From: Nitrosarchaeum koreense MY1
GTDB lineage: Archaea > Thermoproteota > Nitrososphaeria > Nitrososphaerales > Nitrosopumilaceae
DNA length: 64,000 nucleotides
NCBI RefSeq assembly: GCF_000220175.1
Contig: NZ_AFPU01000001.1
Location: 841,512-905,511, forward strand
Direction of reading: 5' to 3'
The translations under genes and the position numbers were made by a program. Each line of letters opens with the position of its first letter. The first letter of the stretch is position 1. The notes under the pieces are model-generated. The model did not search any database. It saw only the letters and a program-made list of their open reading frames with translations, and was not told where the DNA came from. Below, in pieces: positions 1-8,372 of this stretch.

Positions 1-355
1 TAAGATGATATGATTTTGTCCAACCAAATGGAGAGTGAGATACTTCAAGTTCAGTTGCAGAAGACTCCATCTCTTTAAGTAAAGATAATGCAGTTGATGG
101 GGCCGCTAAATTTGAGCTAAGATGAGCATATGGATATAACAGTAGTTTTTTACATCCAATTTTTGCCATGGAATTTTTTATTTGTGAAATTGCACTTTGA
201 ACAACGGATGAATCGTCACCATTTTCGATTGCTACAAAAACAACAACAACTTCTTCTAATCTTTTTGTTTCAGGAACAATCTCTTCAGCACTTTTGATCT
301 CTTTTTTTGTTGGAGTATATTCTATGCTATCACAGTGCAGTTGCAGTATACGCAT
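1..355 (-). CDS. thrS: Threonyl-tRNA synthetase, N-terminal editing domain (partial)
   Basis: The reverse strand reads from an ATG at 355 off the left edge of the window, giving about 118 residues beginning MRILQLHCDSIEY and reaching HSPFGWTKSYHL. This matches the archaeal ThrRS N-terminal editing domain, a D-aminoacyl-tRNA deacylase-like fold that removes serine mischarged on tRNA-Thr. The 'PFGW.KS' segment and the 'HCDSIEY' start are typical of that domain. The catalytic and anticodon-binding domains would lie outside the window, so a stand-alone editing protein cannot be excluded. Confidence 0.85.
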   Translation of the reverse strand, partial: MRILQLHCDSIEYTPTKKEIKSAEEIVPETKRLEEVVVVFVAIENGDDSSVVQSAISQIKNSMAKIGCKKLLLYPYAHLSSNLAAPSTALSLLKEMESSATELEVSHSPFGWTKSYHL

Positions 356-491
356 AATCTCAAACCAAATAATAATTGAATTAAATCTTTGGCTATTTTA
401 TTCTCACATAGTAATGAAAAAGGTTTAGATCGTGCCTAAATTTACCAAAAAAATTAGTTAAGAGGATTTTAGAAAAAATAGAATTCTATCA

Positions 492-893
492 TCAGCCCCA
501 TTCATATATAGAAAATGAAAATTCTTCTTTAGCATCTTTTTTAATTAGATTTTTTTCTAGTATGACCCTACAAATCAAACTGGGATCAGTTACGATTTCT
601 AAGCCTTTTAGAGCGTCTTTCTTGGTGGACATTTCCTTACCAAGGATTTTAACGACTGCATCAGATAGACCAGAAAGATCCTTTTTTGAATATTTTGCCT
701 TGTGCAGATAAAATACAATACTAATAGACAGTTGTTTTTCGGCACATCTCTTCTGCACATTACTGATGTTTTTACCCAGTTTAGTTAGTACTGCTTCACG
801 AATTAGTAATTTGGTCTCCTTTGCTTTTTTTCCCGTGGATAATGGAACAAATCCACTAACTTTGATATTTTGTAATAATACATCGCCTTTCAT
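492..893 (-). CDS. Hypothetical protein, possibly RusA-like
   Basis: This 133-aa protein has no confident family. It has a beta-rich N-terminus (VLLQNIKVSGFVPLS), a basic helix, the segment 'ISIVFYLHKAKYSKKDLSGL' followed by a helix, and 'EIVTDPSLICRVILEK'. That order (strand, KKDL.GL.DAV helix, later acidic D) is faintly like RusA-type Holliday-junction resolvases, whose core is a D-x-D-N-L motif. Here the motif is 'DLSGL', so catalytic acids are not all visible. It stands alone between thrS and a hypothetical gene, all on the minus strand. The coding call is good but the function is unknown. Confidence 0.6.
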   Translation of the reverse strand: MKGDVLLQNIKVSGFVPLSTGKKAKETKLLIREAVLTKLGKNISNVQKRCAEKQLSISIVFYLHKAKYSKKDLSGLSDAVVKILGKEMSTKKDALKGLEIVTDPSLICRVILEKNLIKKDAKEEFSFSIYEWG

Positions 894-1051
894 AATATTA
901 CTAAAAACAAGTGGAATTTAATCCGGGATCATAATAAAATATGATTGAAAAGTTTACTTTTTGAATTATTTGATGCGATATTATTTTACATTAAAAATAA
1001 AGAACTTGGTACAGGCATGAAGCGGCATTAATTTTTTCAAAGTAAAAATCA

Positions 1052-1396
1052 TCATTTTTGTTTTTCAATCTTATCTCTTAACGTAATTATTGAACGTAAA
1101 ATCAATCCAGAGATACCCAAATTAGATTTAAGAAATTGTACTGTACGTTTAAGAGAATCAGCACCACGGAATCCTTCATCATAAATCATCTCTACTGAAC
1201 CCTTATCAGTATCAACAAAAGATGTAATTAACGAATAATGTCCTAATCGCTCATCAATTTTTTCAAGATATAATCGGAGTTCCACAGTGTTTATCAAAAA
1301 TCCCTGTTCAGCAAAACCACCTGCTGAAATCAACACCTCAACCTCATCAGGACTTCGGTTTATTCTTTGAGGGTCATGTAAATCAATTATATTCAT
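1052..1396 (-). CDS. Conserved hypothetical protein (114 aa)
   Basis: A 114-aa soluble protein beginning MNIIDLHDPQRINRSPDEVE and ending in a basic helix (LRDKIEKQK). I do not recognise the family. The next gene upstream on the same strand (rhodanese-like, ending at 1403) stops six bases before this start, so the two form a short operon and are probably cotranscribed. The composition is mixed alpha/beta, with no signal peptide, membrane segment or cysteine cluster. Confidence 0.6.
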   Translation of the reverse strand: MNIIDLHDPQRINRSPDEVEVLISAGGFAEQGFLINTVELRLYLEKIDERLGHYSLITSFVDTDKGSVEMIYDEGFRGADSLKRTVQFLKSNLGISGLILRSIITLRDKIEKQK

Positions 1397-1402
1397 TATG
1401 TA

Positions 1403-1759
1403 TTATAGGTACTCTGTTCCCACATAAGAAATATTTGTAAAATAAAGCCGATATGGCCAATTGTTTATTCCACCTATCAAATAATGGGCATCAATATCAT
1501 GAGAACGTAGAGTGATTGTCATCTGTTTTGATTGTTTGTCGTCTTTACTTATCAAAATTATCTTTGAATGTTTTGGAACATCAATTAAACACCCTTCAAC
1601 ATATTTTACTAAACTAGATTTTTTGATATGTCCTTTAGCAAACTCTTCTTTTTTTCGCAAGTCATAAATTGCAATATTATTATCAGTTTTAATAAAATTC
1701 AATAATTCAGACGGCGTAAGTCCAATATCAGAATTTTCCATTTTAATCTTAACTATCAA
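1403..1759 (-). CDS. Rhodanese-like domain protein, catalytic cysteine absent
   Basis: A single rhodanese fold of 118 aa. 'LTPSELLNFI' and 'IAIYDLRKKEEFAKGHIKKS' are the typical N-terminal half, and 'HYLIGGINNWPY' is the typical C-terminal 'L.GG...W' motif. The active-site loop after 'KIILIS' reads KDDKQS where active sulfurtransferases have Cys-R-x-G-x-R/S, so the protein is probably not a sulfurtransferase and may bind or regulate instead. It is the first gene of a two-gene minus-strand unit with the following 114-aa hypothetical gene. Confidence 0.8.
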   Translation of the reverse strand: MIVKIKMENSDIGLTPSELLNFIKTDNNIAIYDLRKKEEFAKGHIKKSSLVKYVEGCLIDVPKHSKIILISKDDKQSKQMTITLRSHDIDAHYLIGGINNWPYRLYFTNISYVGTEYL

Positions 1760-1887
1760 TTAATTGTTCTGGTTTAAAGATTAGTCCAAAAATCACATAA
1801 TGGTCAGAGCAGATCATCAGTATAACATATTTATTTTCTGACTACATGCCACAAACTTAATCAATAGGGATTCTAGGTGAAGCATGA

Positions 1888-3690
1888 TTGTCTCAAGAGA
1901 ATAATCAGACAGATTATTTTAATAAAAAAGTATCGCAATATTATAGAACGAATATTCTAATGTTATCAGAACATGTCAGGGTTTCTGAAGCATGTACAAT
2001 ATTAAAAAAAAAAGATCTAGATGAAATTATTGTAGTGGATGAATTGTATAATCCACTAGGGATAGTTACAGATGAGGATATTTTGACAAAATTAAGTGAG
2101 TCATTTGTCAATCCAACAAAGACCACCCTAGGAGACATCATGATATTTCCATTAATCACAATTAGAGAAAATCAAACAATTTCTGAAGCACTTGCAATAA
2201 TGCGTGAGAAAAAAATTCGAAAATTAGCAGTATTATCAAACAGCGAGATGGTGGTCGGAATGCTTTACTTGGATACAATAGCAAGTCTTGTCAAAAGATC
2301 ATTGATCAAACAACAAAAACAATCCACATTTTTAGGAATTATTTGGAATCTCGGCGTCATATTGCAATTTACTGGTGTATTGATGTTCATTCCAGGAATT
2401 GTTGCAACAGTACTAAACGACTCTGTTGTTGCAACTGGAATATACCTAATGTCAATTTTATTAATAATTTCTGGTTTTTTCATGAATTCTTATGGCCAAA
2501 AACATCCTTTGACATTAAGAGGAACTGCAATTCTAGTTTTTGCAAGTTTCATAATTTTAGTATTGTTTGGTATGATACCTCAACTTTTTGTAATTGATTT
2601 TGAGTCTAATGATCTTCTAGAATTATTTGCAGATGGATTTTTTGAAAGTGCTGCCGGATTTACAACTGGAGGGTTTTCTCTTGTACAAAATCCTGAAGAC
2701 TTACCAAGAAGTTTTACATTTTATCGTGGATATGCCCAGTTTGTAGGAGGTTTGAGCTTTATCTACCTGATTGTAACTGTGTTTTATTCAGAAAGACAAA
2801 TCAAAATGATGAGAGGGTTAATTTCAGGAAATGTTCCACATCTAAAAAATTTACTTGCAACAATCACAATAATTTTTTCAATTTATGCAATATCAATTGC
2901 TTTACTATTATTTTATTTAGGCGAAGGTGAAATATTAGACGATTTTGCATTAGCATTTAGTGCATTATCAACAGGCGGTACTAGTCCAGATTCTAAGATA
3001 TTTGATGATTTTACTACACCAAAATACATAGTATTGATGGCTGCAATGATACTTGGGTCACTGCCATTTAGTGTACATTATGCATTTGTTAGAAAAAAAT
3101 TTCTTACAATTAAATTAACTAAAGAGGCATTAGTGTATCTAAGTCTACTAGTTATTTTTTGTATTACATTCACGTTATCAATGGGGCTAAATTGGCAAGA
3201 AGGGATATTTAACATGATTTCAGCAAGTACAACTACAGGATTTCAAACAGTAAATCTAGAGAACATAAATCCACTTGCACTTACAATAATCACCACTGCC
3301 ATGGTAATTGGAGGATGTGGATTTTCTACAGCAGGAGGTATCAAGATTTTCAGATTTATGCATCTAGCAAAAATCAGACATATCTTTAATCGAAAAAACG
3401 CACAGATATCTGAATCAGATAAAAAAGACATCATAGTTGGAATTATAATTTTGGCAGTATCTGTGATTGTTCCACTTTTAATTGCCACATACATGTATAC
3501 AATAGGATATGATTTTCAAAATGCATTTTTTGACGGAGTTTCTGCCATTACAACCACTGGACATGGGGCAGGAACTGTCAGCTCAGAGTTGGATCCTACA
3601 ATGACGATAATATTTGGATTTTTAATGATACTTGGAAGAATTGAGATAATTTTACTAGTGTATTTATTCATTCCAAAACTAATGAATTAA
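1888..3690 (+). CDS. TrkH-type potassium transporter with N-terminal CBS pair
   Basis: This 600-aa protein has two CBS domains (about residues 20-135) followed by a TrkH/KtrB ion channel with eight or more membrane segments. Four pore-loop signatures are visible: 'AAGFTTGGFS' (about 255), 'ALSTGGTSP' (about 359), 'ASTTTGFQT' (about 446) and 'AITTTGHGAG' (about 553). Each has the filter glycine. The family moves K+ (or Na+) across the membrane and is usually gated by a separate TrkA/RCK subunit. Here nucleotide-binding CBS domains are fused in cis and no trkA lies nearby. The start is TTG with AGGTGA seven bases upstream; no in-frame ATG fits better. Confidence 0.9.
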   Translation: MSQENNQTDYFNKKVSQYYRTNILMLSEHVRVSEACTILKKKDLDEIIVVDELYNPLGIVTDEDILTKLSESFVNPTKTTLGDIMIFPLITIRENQTISEALAIMREKKIRKLAVLSNSEMVVGMLYLDTIASLVKRSLIKQQKQSTFLGIIWNLGVILQFTGVLMFIPGIVATVLNDSVVATGIYLMSILLIISGFFMNSYGQKHPLTLRGTAILVFASFIILVLFGMIPQLFVIDFESNDLLELFADGFFESAAGFTTGGFSLVQNPEDLPRSFTFYRGYAQFVGGLSFIYLIVTVFYSERQIKMMRGLISGNVPHLKNLLATITIIFSIYAISIALLLFYLGEGEILDDFALAFSALSTGGTSPDSKIFDDFTTPKYIVLMAAMILGSLPFSVHYAFVRKKFLTIKLTKEALVYLSLLVIFCITFTLSMGLNWQEGIFNMISASTTTGFQTVNLENINPLALTIITTAMVIGGCGFSTAGGIKIFRFMHLAKIRHIFNRKNAQISESDKKDIIVGIIILAVSVIVPLLIATYMYTIGYDFQNAFFDGVSAITTTGHGAGTVSSELDPTMTIIFGFLMILGRIEIILLVYLFIPKLMN

Positions 3691-3817
3691 ATCTAAAATA
3701 TAACATAACTTGTTTGGAAAAAACTATTCAGTAAATATTAGTTCCAAAAATAATTTCAAAATATTGTGTAAATAGAAGAGCGCAAGTATTATTTACAGTT
3801 AAATTTCGCATATAGAA

Positions 3818-4921
3818 GTGGACCCACACAAATTTCATGGTAAGGATATTCCTCACATAAAATTAGATCCAAATATGACAATTGAGGATCTGGTAGATGT
3901 TTTTGCAAGTTCAGGATACAACGGTAGACAACTTGGAGAAGCTGCAAAGCTGTTTGCAAAAATGATCAAAGAAGATGCAACCATATGCCTAACGGTATCA
4001 GGAGCAATGACACCTGTAGGGTTTGGTGGAATTATCAAAACTTTGATAGAGCGAGGATTCATTGACTGGATCATAACAACTGGTGCCAATGTCTATCACG
4101 AAGATCATTTTGCTTGGGGCTTACCTGTTAAACAAGGACATTTTGATGTTGACGATATGAAGTTGTATGAAAATGAAATTGTACGAATTAGAGACGTATA
4201 CATAAAATTTCATGAGACATTAGAAGCTGAAGATTTAATCATTCAGAAATTATTTGCAAATGATTTTACAGATAAACCGTTTACAACTGCAGAATTTTGT
4301 AATTTGTTGGGAAAAATGAGTAAAGAAAAAGCCAAACATCCAGAAAAAAGCTTTATCACAACAGCATACGAGTATGATGTTCCTGTGTACATTTCCACAA
4401 TGAAGGATTCATCTATAGCAATGAATCTAGCAGTGCATAGATTACATGATAAGGTATACAAATTAGATTTTGTCAAAGAGATAATCGAACAGGCTGCGAT
4501 TTTATATAATTCAAAAAAATCAGGCATATTGGAGCTTGGAGGAGGAGTTCCAAAGAATACTGCTCAGCAAACAGGCCCAATGTTAGACCAGATATTGCAA
4601 AGAAATGATGGAGGTCAAGACTACGTAATACAAATTACAGATGCAAGACCAGACACAGGAGGTTTATCAGGTGCAACATTACAAGAAGGAAAAAGCTGGG
4701 GCAAAGTGCAAGATGCGCATCACGATATGATTACAGTGTATGCAGATTCAACAATTGCATTTCCTATTTTAGCATTATATGTTCTCAGTAATCAAAAATC
4801 AAGAGAACCAAAAAGACTGTACAAGAAATTAGGAAAATATTATGACAAGCTTCAAGCAGATTATTTGAAAAAACCTACTGAAACTAAAAAACAAAAAACA
4901 AGAAGAGTAAAGAAAACCTAA
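3818..4921 (+). CDS. dys: Deoxyhypusine synthase
   Basis: This 367-aa protein aligns along its length with deoxyhypusine synthase, which uses NAD and spermidine to modify a lysine of aIF5A. 'LTVSGAMTPVGFGGIIKTLIE', 'WIITTGANVYHED' and 'ILELGGGVPKN' are family signatures, and the catalytic lysine lies in 'SWGK' (Lys296). The start is GTG. The stop overlaps the stop of the convergent small zinc protein. The C-terminus is a lysine-rich tail. The substrate could be another aminopropyl acceptor, since archaeal DHS-like paralogues exist, but the active-site motif is intact. Confidence 0.93.
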   Translation: MDPHKFHGKDIPHIKLDPNMTIEDLVDVFASSGYNGRQLGEAAKLFAKMIKEDATICLTVSGAMTPVGFGGIIKTLIERGFIDWIITTGANVYHEDHFAWGLPVKQGHFDVDDMKLYENEIVRIRDVYIKFHETLEAEDLIIQKLFANDFTDKPFTTAEFCNLLGKMSKEKAKHPEKSFITTAYEYDVPVYISTMKDSSIAMNLAVHRLHDKVYKLDFVKEIIEQAAILYNSKKSGILELGGGVPKNTAQQTGPMLDQILQRNDGGQDYVIQITDARPDTGGLSGATLQEGKSWGKVQDAHHDMITVYADSTIAFPILALYVLSNQKSREPKRLYKKLGKYYDKLQADYLKKPTETKKQKTRRVKKT

Positions 4922-5130
4922 AACTTGTCAAAACGGGCACGTTCTAGATCTCTATCATCTTTAGATTCTTTTTTCCATTCTTTGTAATGTTCTTTACAAA
5001 GAACCGTTTTTTTGCCTACAGAAACTACACGGAATCCGGCATTTTCTACTTTGGTCGTATTTAATGAACGGGCTCCTTCTTTGTCACAGCCATCGACATT
5101 ACATTTTGCACCTTTTGAAACAATACCCAT
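4918..5130 (-). CDS. Small zinc-binding protein (70 aa)
   Basis: A 70-aa basic protein with 'CNVDGC' near the N-terminus and 'VLCKEHYKEW' later, a Cys4-type or Cys3-His site (C-x4-C ... C-x2-H) expected to bind zinc. The C-terminal third is highly charged and helical. It converges on deoxyhypusine synthase and overlaps its stop by three bases. The function is unknown; DNA or RNA binding is possible but unproven. Confidence 0.7.
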   Translation of the reverse strand: MGIVSKGAKCNVDGCDKEGARSLNTTKVENAGFRVVSVGKKTVLCKEHYKEWKKESKDDRDLERARFDKF

Positions 5131-5258
5131 GATTATGGATAAATTTGATGTTATTTATATTTGAGAAAAATCAACTTTATCAATATGGTTTTTTAATATA
5201 TGATTTAAAAAATCAATATTATACATCGTTTATAAGAGGAATATTTTTTTCTGACAAC

Positions 5259-5588
5259 ATGGGTGGAACAAAAAAAGTCAGTCCAGCAAAACAGGACAAG
5301 ACTCAAAATTCAAAGGATGGAAAAGATCCAAAAGATTCAAAGAAGAGTCGAAAAGATAGAGGTGAGAGTGGTCCACGTAAAGCAGAGATTACAGTAATGG
5401 TAAATGAAGCAGAAGCAATCAAAATAATCAAAAACTCTAAAGTTGTAACAGTTCATGATCTTGCAAGACAAACAGGAGTTAAAATTTCAGCAGCAAACGC
5501 ATTTTTAATAGAGTCAACAAAGAAAGGGATTGTAAAACGTACCGGTGGGTATAGCGGACATTACATCTATCAAGCAGTTTCCTCATAG
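5259..5588 (+). CDS. rps25e: 30S ribosomal protein S25e
   Basis: This 109-aa protein has a low-complexity Lys/Asp/Ser-rich N-terminus followed by the S25e winged helix: 'KIIKNSKVVTVHDLARQTGV', 'AANAFLIESTKKGIVKRTGG' and 'GHYIYQ'. It is a small-subunit protein of archaea and eukaryotes. The frame is open from 5145, but the ATG at 5259 fits the family length, and a TATA-like TTTATAA lies about 25 bases before it, as for a leaderless mRNA. It converges on the cyclophilin-like gene with a short overlap of the 3' ends. Confidence 0.92.
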   Translation: MGGTKKVSPAKQDKTQNSKDGKDPKDSKKSRKDRGESGPRKAEITVMVNEAEAIKIIKNSKVVTVHDLARQTGVKISAANAFLIESTKKGIVKRTGGYSGHYIYQAVSS

Positions 5589-5956
5589 AGACAAAAAACA
5601 TCTCCAGATTTCACATCTTTTAGTGCATCAATGTTTTCTAACATCTTTCCAATAGGAGTCATAATTTTTCCAGGAGAAGCATCATCAATAAAAAAACAGA
5701 TACTGCCAGTAGAAGATAAAAAAGCAATATCTCCTTTTTTGAATTCTTTTGTGGATCTTTCGATTCCAGAATCAAGTGTCGTTTCAAAATAAGCAATATG
5801 TTTTCCCAGAAAATGAGCGTGTCCTTCTAATGGCAAAGATCTCATTATCGTTCCAACTGTCCTTGGAGATAAATGGCGTTTTAGATCACAGTGGATCTTT
5901 GTTTTTCCCTTAATTTCCAAAATTAGCTGTTTTCGCGAGACTGAAGGCGAGCTCAA
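5570..5956 (-). CDS. Cyclophilin-like (TM1367-type) protein
   Basis: The recognisable domain runs from 'LILEIKGKTKIHCDL' through 'GHAHFLGKHIAYF' and 'GDIAFLSSTGSICFFIDD' to 'DVFCLYEE', matching the archaeal/bacterial cyclophilin-like fold of the TM1367 type. Members look like cyclophilins but lack a proven isomerase role. The frame stays open to 6124, inside the divergent rpoK gene. I chose the TTG at 5956 because a TATATAA element at about 5979-5986 lies some 26 bases upstream; a TTG at 5920 is an alternative. The 3' end overlaps rps25e by 19 bases. Confidence 0.78.
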   Translation of the reverse strand: MSSPSVSRKQLILEIKGKTKIHCDLKRHLSPRTVGTIMRSLPLEGHAHFLGKHIAYFETTLDSGIERSTKEFKKGDIAFLSSTGSICFFIDDASPGKIMTPIGKMLENIDALKDVKSGDVFCLYEETA

Positions 5957-5962
5957 TTTGTA

Positions 5963-5986
5963 GTTTAAAATTATTGGATTATATAA
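5963..5986. promoter_or_regulatory. Divergent promoter pair for rpoK and the cyclophilin-like gene
   Basis: TTTAAA at 5963-5968 lies about 26 bases before the rpoK TTG at 5991. TATATAA at 5980-5986, read on the other strand, lies about 26 bases before the TTG at 5956. The two boxes therefore face opposite genes across 34 bases, an arrangement expected of two leaderless divergent transcripts. This is inference from spacing and base composition. Confidence 0.5.
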
Positions 5987-5990
5987 CGCT

Positions 5991-6524
5991 TTGAGAGAAT
6001 TTGGGTACTTGTCGGATTCTAACGAAGCTGAATTAATTGTAGAAGAACCAGAAGAATATGTAGAAGCTCCTGAAGTAGAGGAAGTTTTTGAAGGAGATGT
6101 AGAGATAAACACGGGATTAAACAAAGCATTAGATACTTATCGAAAATTAATTGAAAAAAATGAAGGTCTAGAACCATTAACTGAAAAACAACAAGAAGCA
6201 CTAGAAAAAAGAATTAAAGAGATTGAATCACGAGAAGTTGTTGAAACAATTTCAGAACATGATCCAGTAGAAATCCCATGTGAAAAAGGCAAGATAACAA
6301 TTGGCCCTCCAACACTAACAAGATTTGAAAAGGCAAGAATTATGGGAGCAAGAGCATTACAATTATCATTAGGAGCACCTCCATTCATTCCAATTCCAAA
6401 AACTGCCAGAATATCACTAGATATATCCATGGAAGAATTAGAACAAAAAGTGATACCAATCACCATAAGAAGAGTACTCCCTAATGGAGATTATCAAAAC
6501 ATACCAATAGAATACTTTGATTAA
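5991..6524 (+). CDS. rpoK: DNA-directed RNA polymerase subunit K (Rpb6 homologue)
   Basis: Residues 109-177 carry the RpoK/Rpb6 signature ('LTRFEKARIMGARALQLSLG' and 'ELEQKVIPITIRR.LP'), a universal assembly subunit that clamps RpoA1. Archaeal RpoK is often under 100 aa, whereas this one has an acidic N-terminal extension of about 100 residues rich in Glu (E-E-P-E-E-Y runs), as in eukaryotic Rpb6. The start is TTG at 5991 with TTTAAA at 5963-5968, consistent with a leaderless transcript. It is divergent from the cyclophilin-like gene and upstream of alba. Confidence 0.9.
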   Translation: MREFGYLSDSNEAELIVEEPEEYVEAPEVEEVFEGDVEINTGLNKALDTYRKLIEKNEGLEPLTEKQQEALEKRIKEIESREVVETISEHDPVEIPCEKGKITIGPPTLTRFEKARIMGARALQLSLGAPPFIPIPKTARISLDISMEELEQKVIPITIRRVLPNGDYQNIPIEYFD

Positions 6525-6579
6525 GTGAATCAATCGTCGATAAAACTTAATAGAACACAAAATTGCGAATTATTGAATA

Positions 6580-6894
6580 ATGCTCATGGAAGAGATTAAA
6601 AAAGAATATGGTCAAGAGCAGATCAACAAACCTGAGACGACTATACTTCACATCAGAAACGACCCAGTAATGCAAGTAGCTCTAGATGTATTACCAATTT
6701 TAGGAAATAAAAAGAAAGTAATACTTCGAGCAGTTGGAAATTCGATTCCAAATGCAGTTGCAGTTGCAAATATTATTACTGAAAAGATGTTACATGGGAA
6801 TTCAAAAGTCGAGAAGATAAAACTAGACACTGAAGCAGCTGCGGGGATTGGAAGAATGACTTCAAATATAGAAATTATTTTAATTAAAACCTAG
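6580..6894 (+). CDS. albA: DNA/RNA-binding protein Alba
   Basis: This 104-aa protein has the Alba fold: 'VILRAVGNSIPNAVAVANII' is the conserved helix-strand unit containing the nucleic-acid-contacting segment, followed by a beta-hairpin and the C-terminal strand 'SNIEIILIKT'. Alba dimers coat chromosomal DNA and also bind RNA. ATG codons at 6580 and 6586 are both possible. The gene shares a palindromic CTAG (6891-6894) with the convergent HTH gene, so both stop codons lie in the same four bases. Confidence 0.93.
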   Translation: MLMEEIKKEYGQEQINKPETTILHIRNDPVMQVALDVLPILGNKKKVILRAVGNSIPNAVAVANIITEKMLHGNSKVEKIKLDTEAAAGIGRMTSNIEIILIKT

Positions 6895-7307
6895 TATACG
6901 CTGCCAGGACCCTTTAGAAGCATGTTTTCACATTCTTTACAAACTTGTTCATCTATATCAGATTCTAAATTATGATGAATTTCACAAATCAACAAGCTTG
7001 ATTTGATATAATTACAAAGACCAATAAATTTTGAAAGACTAGATGGGGTATAAGCCATATCAGAAGATAAACTATCAGTTAACTCATCAATTAGAGTAGA
7101 GACTTGTTTTTCTGCCAAAAGTTTTGCAATCAAAGATGGATCACCACGAGTTCCACGAATGTAGTTGCTAATAGCTGCTTGTGTAACTCCAAGCATTTTT
7201 GAAATTTCGTCTTCACGAATATTATGATCTTCAGCTAATTTTTTAGCAAGAATTGCACGTAATGCAGGAATCAATGTCTTTGATTCGATTTCTGCTGGAA
7301 GTAACAT
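6891..7307 (-). CDS. HTH-type transcriptional regulator
   Basis: From the ATG at 7307 this is a 138-aa protein: 'LIPALRAILAKKLAEDHNI' leads into an XRE/lambda-repressor-like helix-turn-helix 'EISKMLGVTQAAISNYIRGT' (about residues 33-52), then a helical C-terminal domain ending with 'VCKECENML'. The arrangement resembles archaeal predicted regulators that lack a metabolite-binding domain. The frame extends to 7379, but a TTTAAA on the minus strand at about 7331-7336 is correctly placed for a leaderless start at 7307. The target is unknown. Confidence 0.78.
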   Translation of the reverse strand: MLLPAEIESKTLIPALRAILAKKLAEDHNIREDEISKMLGVTQAAISNYIRGTRGDPSLIAKLLAEKQVSTLIDELTDSLSSDMAYTPSSLSKFIGLCNYIKSSLLICEIHHNLESDIDEQVCKECENMLLKGPGSVY

Positions 7308-7427
7308 CACTCCACAAAGTTTCGATAAAGGATTTAAAGTTTGCAATGCATAAAGTTGCCTAAACGGTAGATTAATCAATAATTAATTAGGCTAACCTAT
7401 TTTAGTTTCAAAAATATAATTGACTCA

Positions 7428-8372
7428 TTGGAAGATATTTCTAAAAAATTGTATGAAATTTTAAAAGAATCATGTGAATCATGCAAATCAAACTCAATAG
7501 CAATATCAGGAGGATTAGATAGTACAATCATAGCATATTTTATAAAAGAACGAAAACCAAAGCCAATTGCAATAATAGCAAAAGACTTTGTTGCAAGTGA
7601 TCTTACATACTCTCAAAGAGTATCAAAAGAATTTAACATACCATTAACAATCAATCAAGTAAGCACCACCGATATTTTAAATGCCATAGAAGAAACCATA
7701 AAAATTCTAAAAAACTTTAACGATATTGAAATCAGAAATAATGTGGTCATGTACCTAGCAATAAAGTGGGCAAAGGATCAAAACAGTTCAGGAATTATTA
7801 CAGGTGACGGCGCAGATGAGTTATTTGCAGGATATAATTTTTTGATAAAAAAATCCGAAGAAGAACTAGAAAAAGAGATACAAAGAGTATGTTCTGTAAT
7901 GCATTTTCCAACACATGAGATAGGTAGAGCATTAGGAATAACAGTTGAATCACCGTTTTTGAATGAAAATGTCATAGAATTTGCAAAGACAGTTCCATCA
8001 AACCTCAAAGTTAGAGAAGAAAAAACAAAGAGGTATGGGAAATGGATTCTCAGAAAAACATTTGAGAAAAATATTCCAATGCAAATAGCATGGAGAGAAA
8101 AATCCCCCATGCAGGATGGGGCAGGTACCGCAGGACTTTCAAATTTATTTGATTCTGTGATAAACGATCAAATATTTTTAGAAAAGAAAAAGAAAATACA
8201 AGATGCAGATGAAGTCACAATAAGGACAAAGGAATCCATGTATTATTATGAAATTTATAGAAAATTATATCAAATACCTACAAAGAAACAAGACTCCGAG
8301 TCATGTCCTTATTGCAATTTCAATGTAGAAGAATCAAAATTTTGTCGTATGTGTGGAGCTTTTCCAATTTAG
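7428..8372 (+). CDS. Asparagine synthase-like PP-loop protein with C-terminal zinc ribbon
   Basis: This 314-aa protein consists of the asparagine-synthase/PP-loop ATPase domain without the N-terminal glutaminase. The PP-loop 'SGGLDST' is at residues 27-33 and 'GIITGDGADELFAGY' is the second nucleotide/substrate motif. The end adds a zinc ribbon, CPYC (293-296) and CRMC (306-309), not part of AsnB. Without a glutaminase it would need free ammonia or another partner, or may adenylate a different substrate. The start is TTG at 7428. Homology is clear; the reaction is not. Confidence 0.83.
   Translation: MEDISKKLYEILKESCESCKSNSIAISGGLDSTIIAYFIKERKPKPIAIIAKDFVASDLTYSQRVSKEFNIPLTINQVSTTDILNAIEETIKILKNFNDIEIRNNVVMYLAIKWAKDQNSSGIITGDGADELFAGYNFLIKKSEEELEKEIQRVCSVMHFPTHEIGRALGITVESPFLNENVIEFAKTVPSNLKVREEKTKRYGKWILRKTFEKNIPMQIAWREKSPMQDGAGTAGLSNLFDSVINDQIFLEKKKKIQDADEVTIRTKESMYYYEIYRKLYQIPTKKQDSESCPYCNFNVEESKFCRMCGAFPI

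Noticed and set aside
5957-6124. N-terminal extension of the cyclophilin-like gene
   Set aside because: This Ser-rich part overlaps the rpoK coding region in antisense and is a shadow of it.
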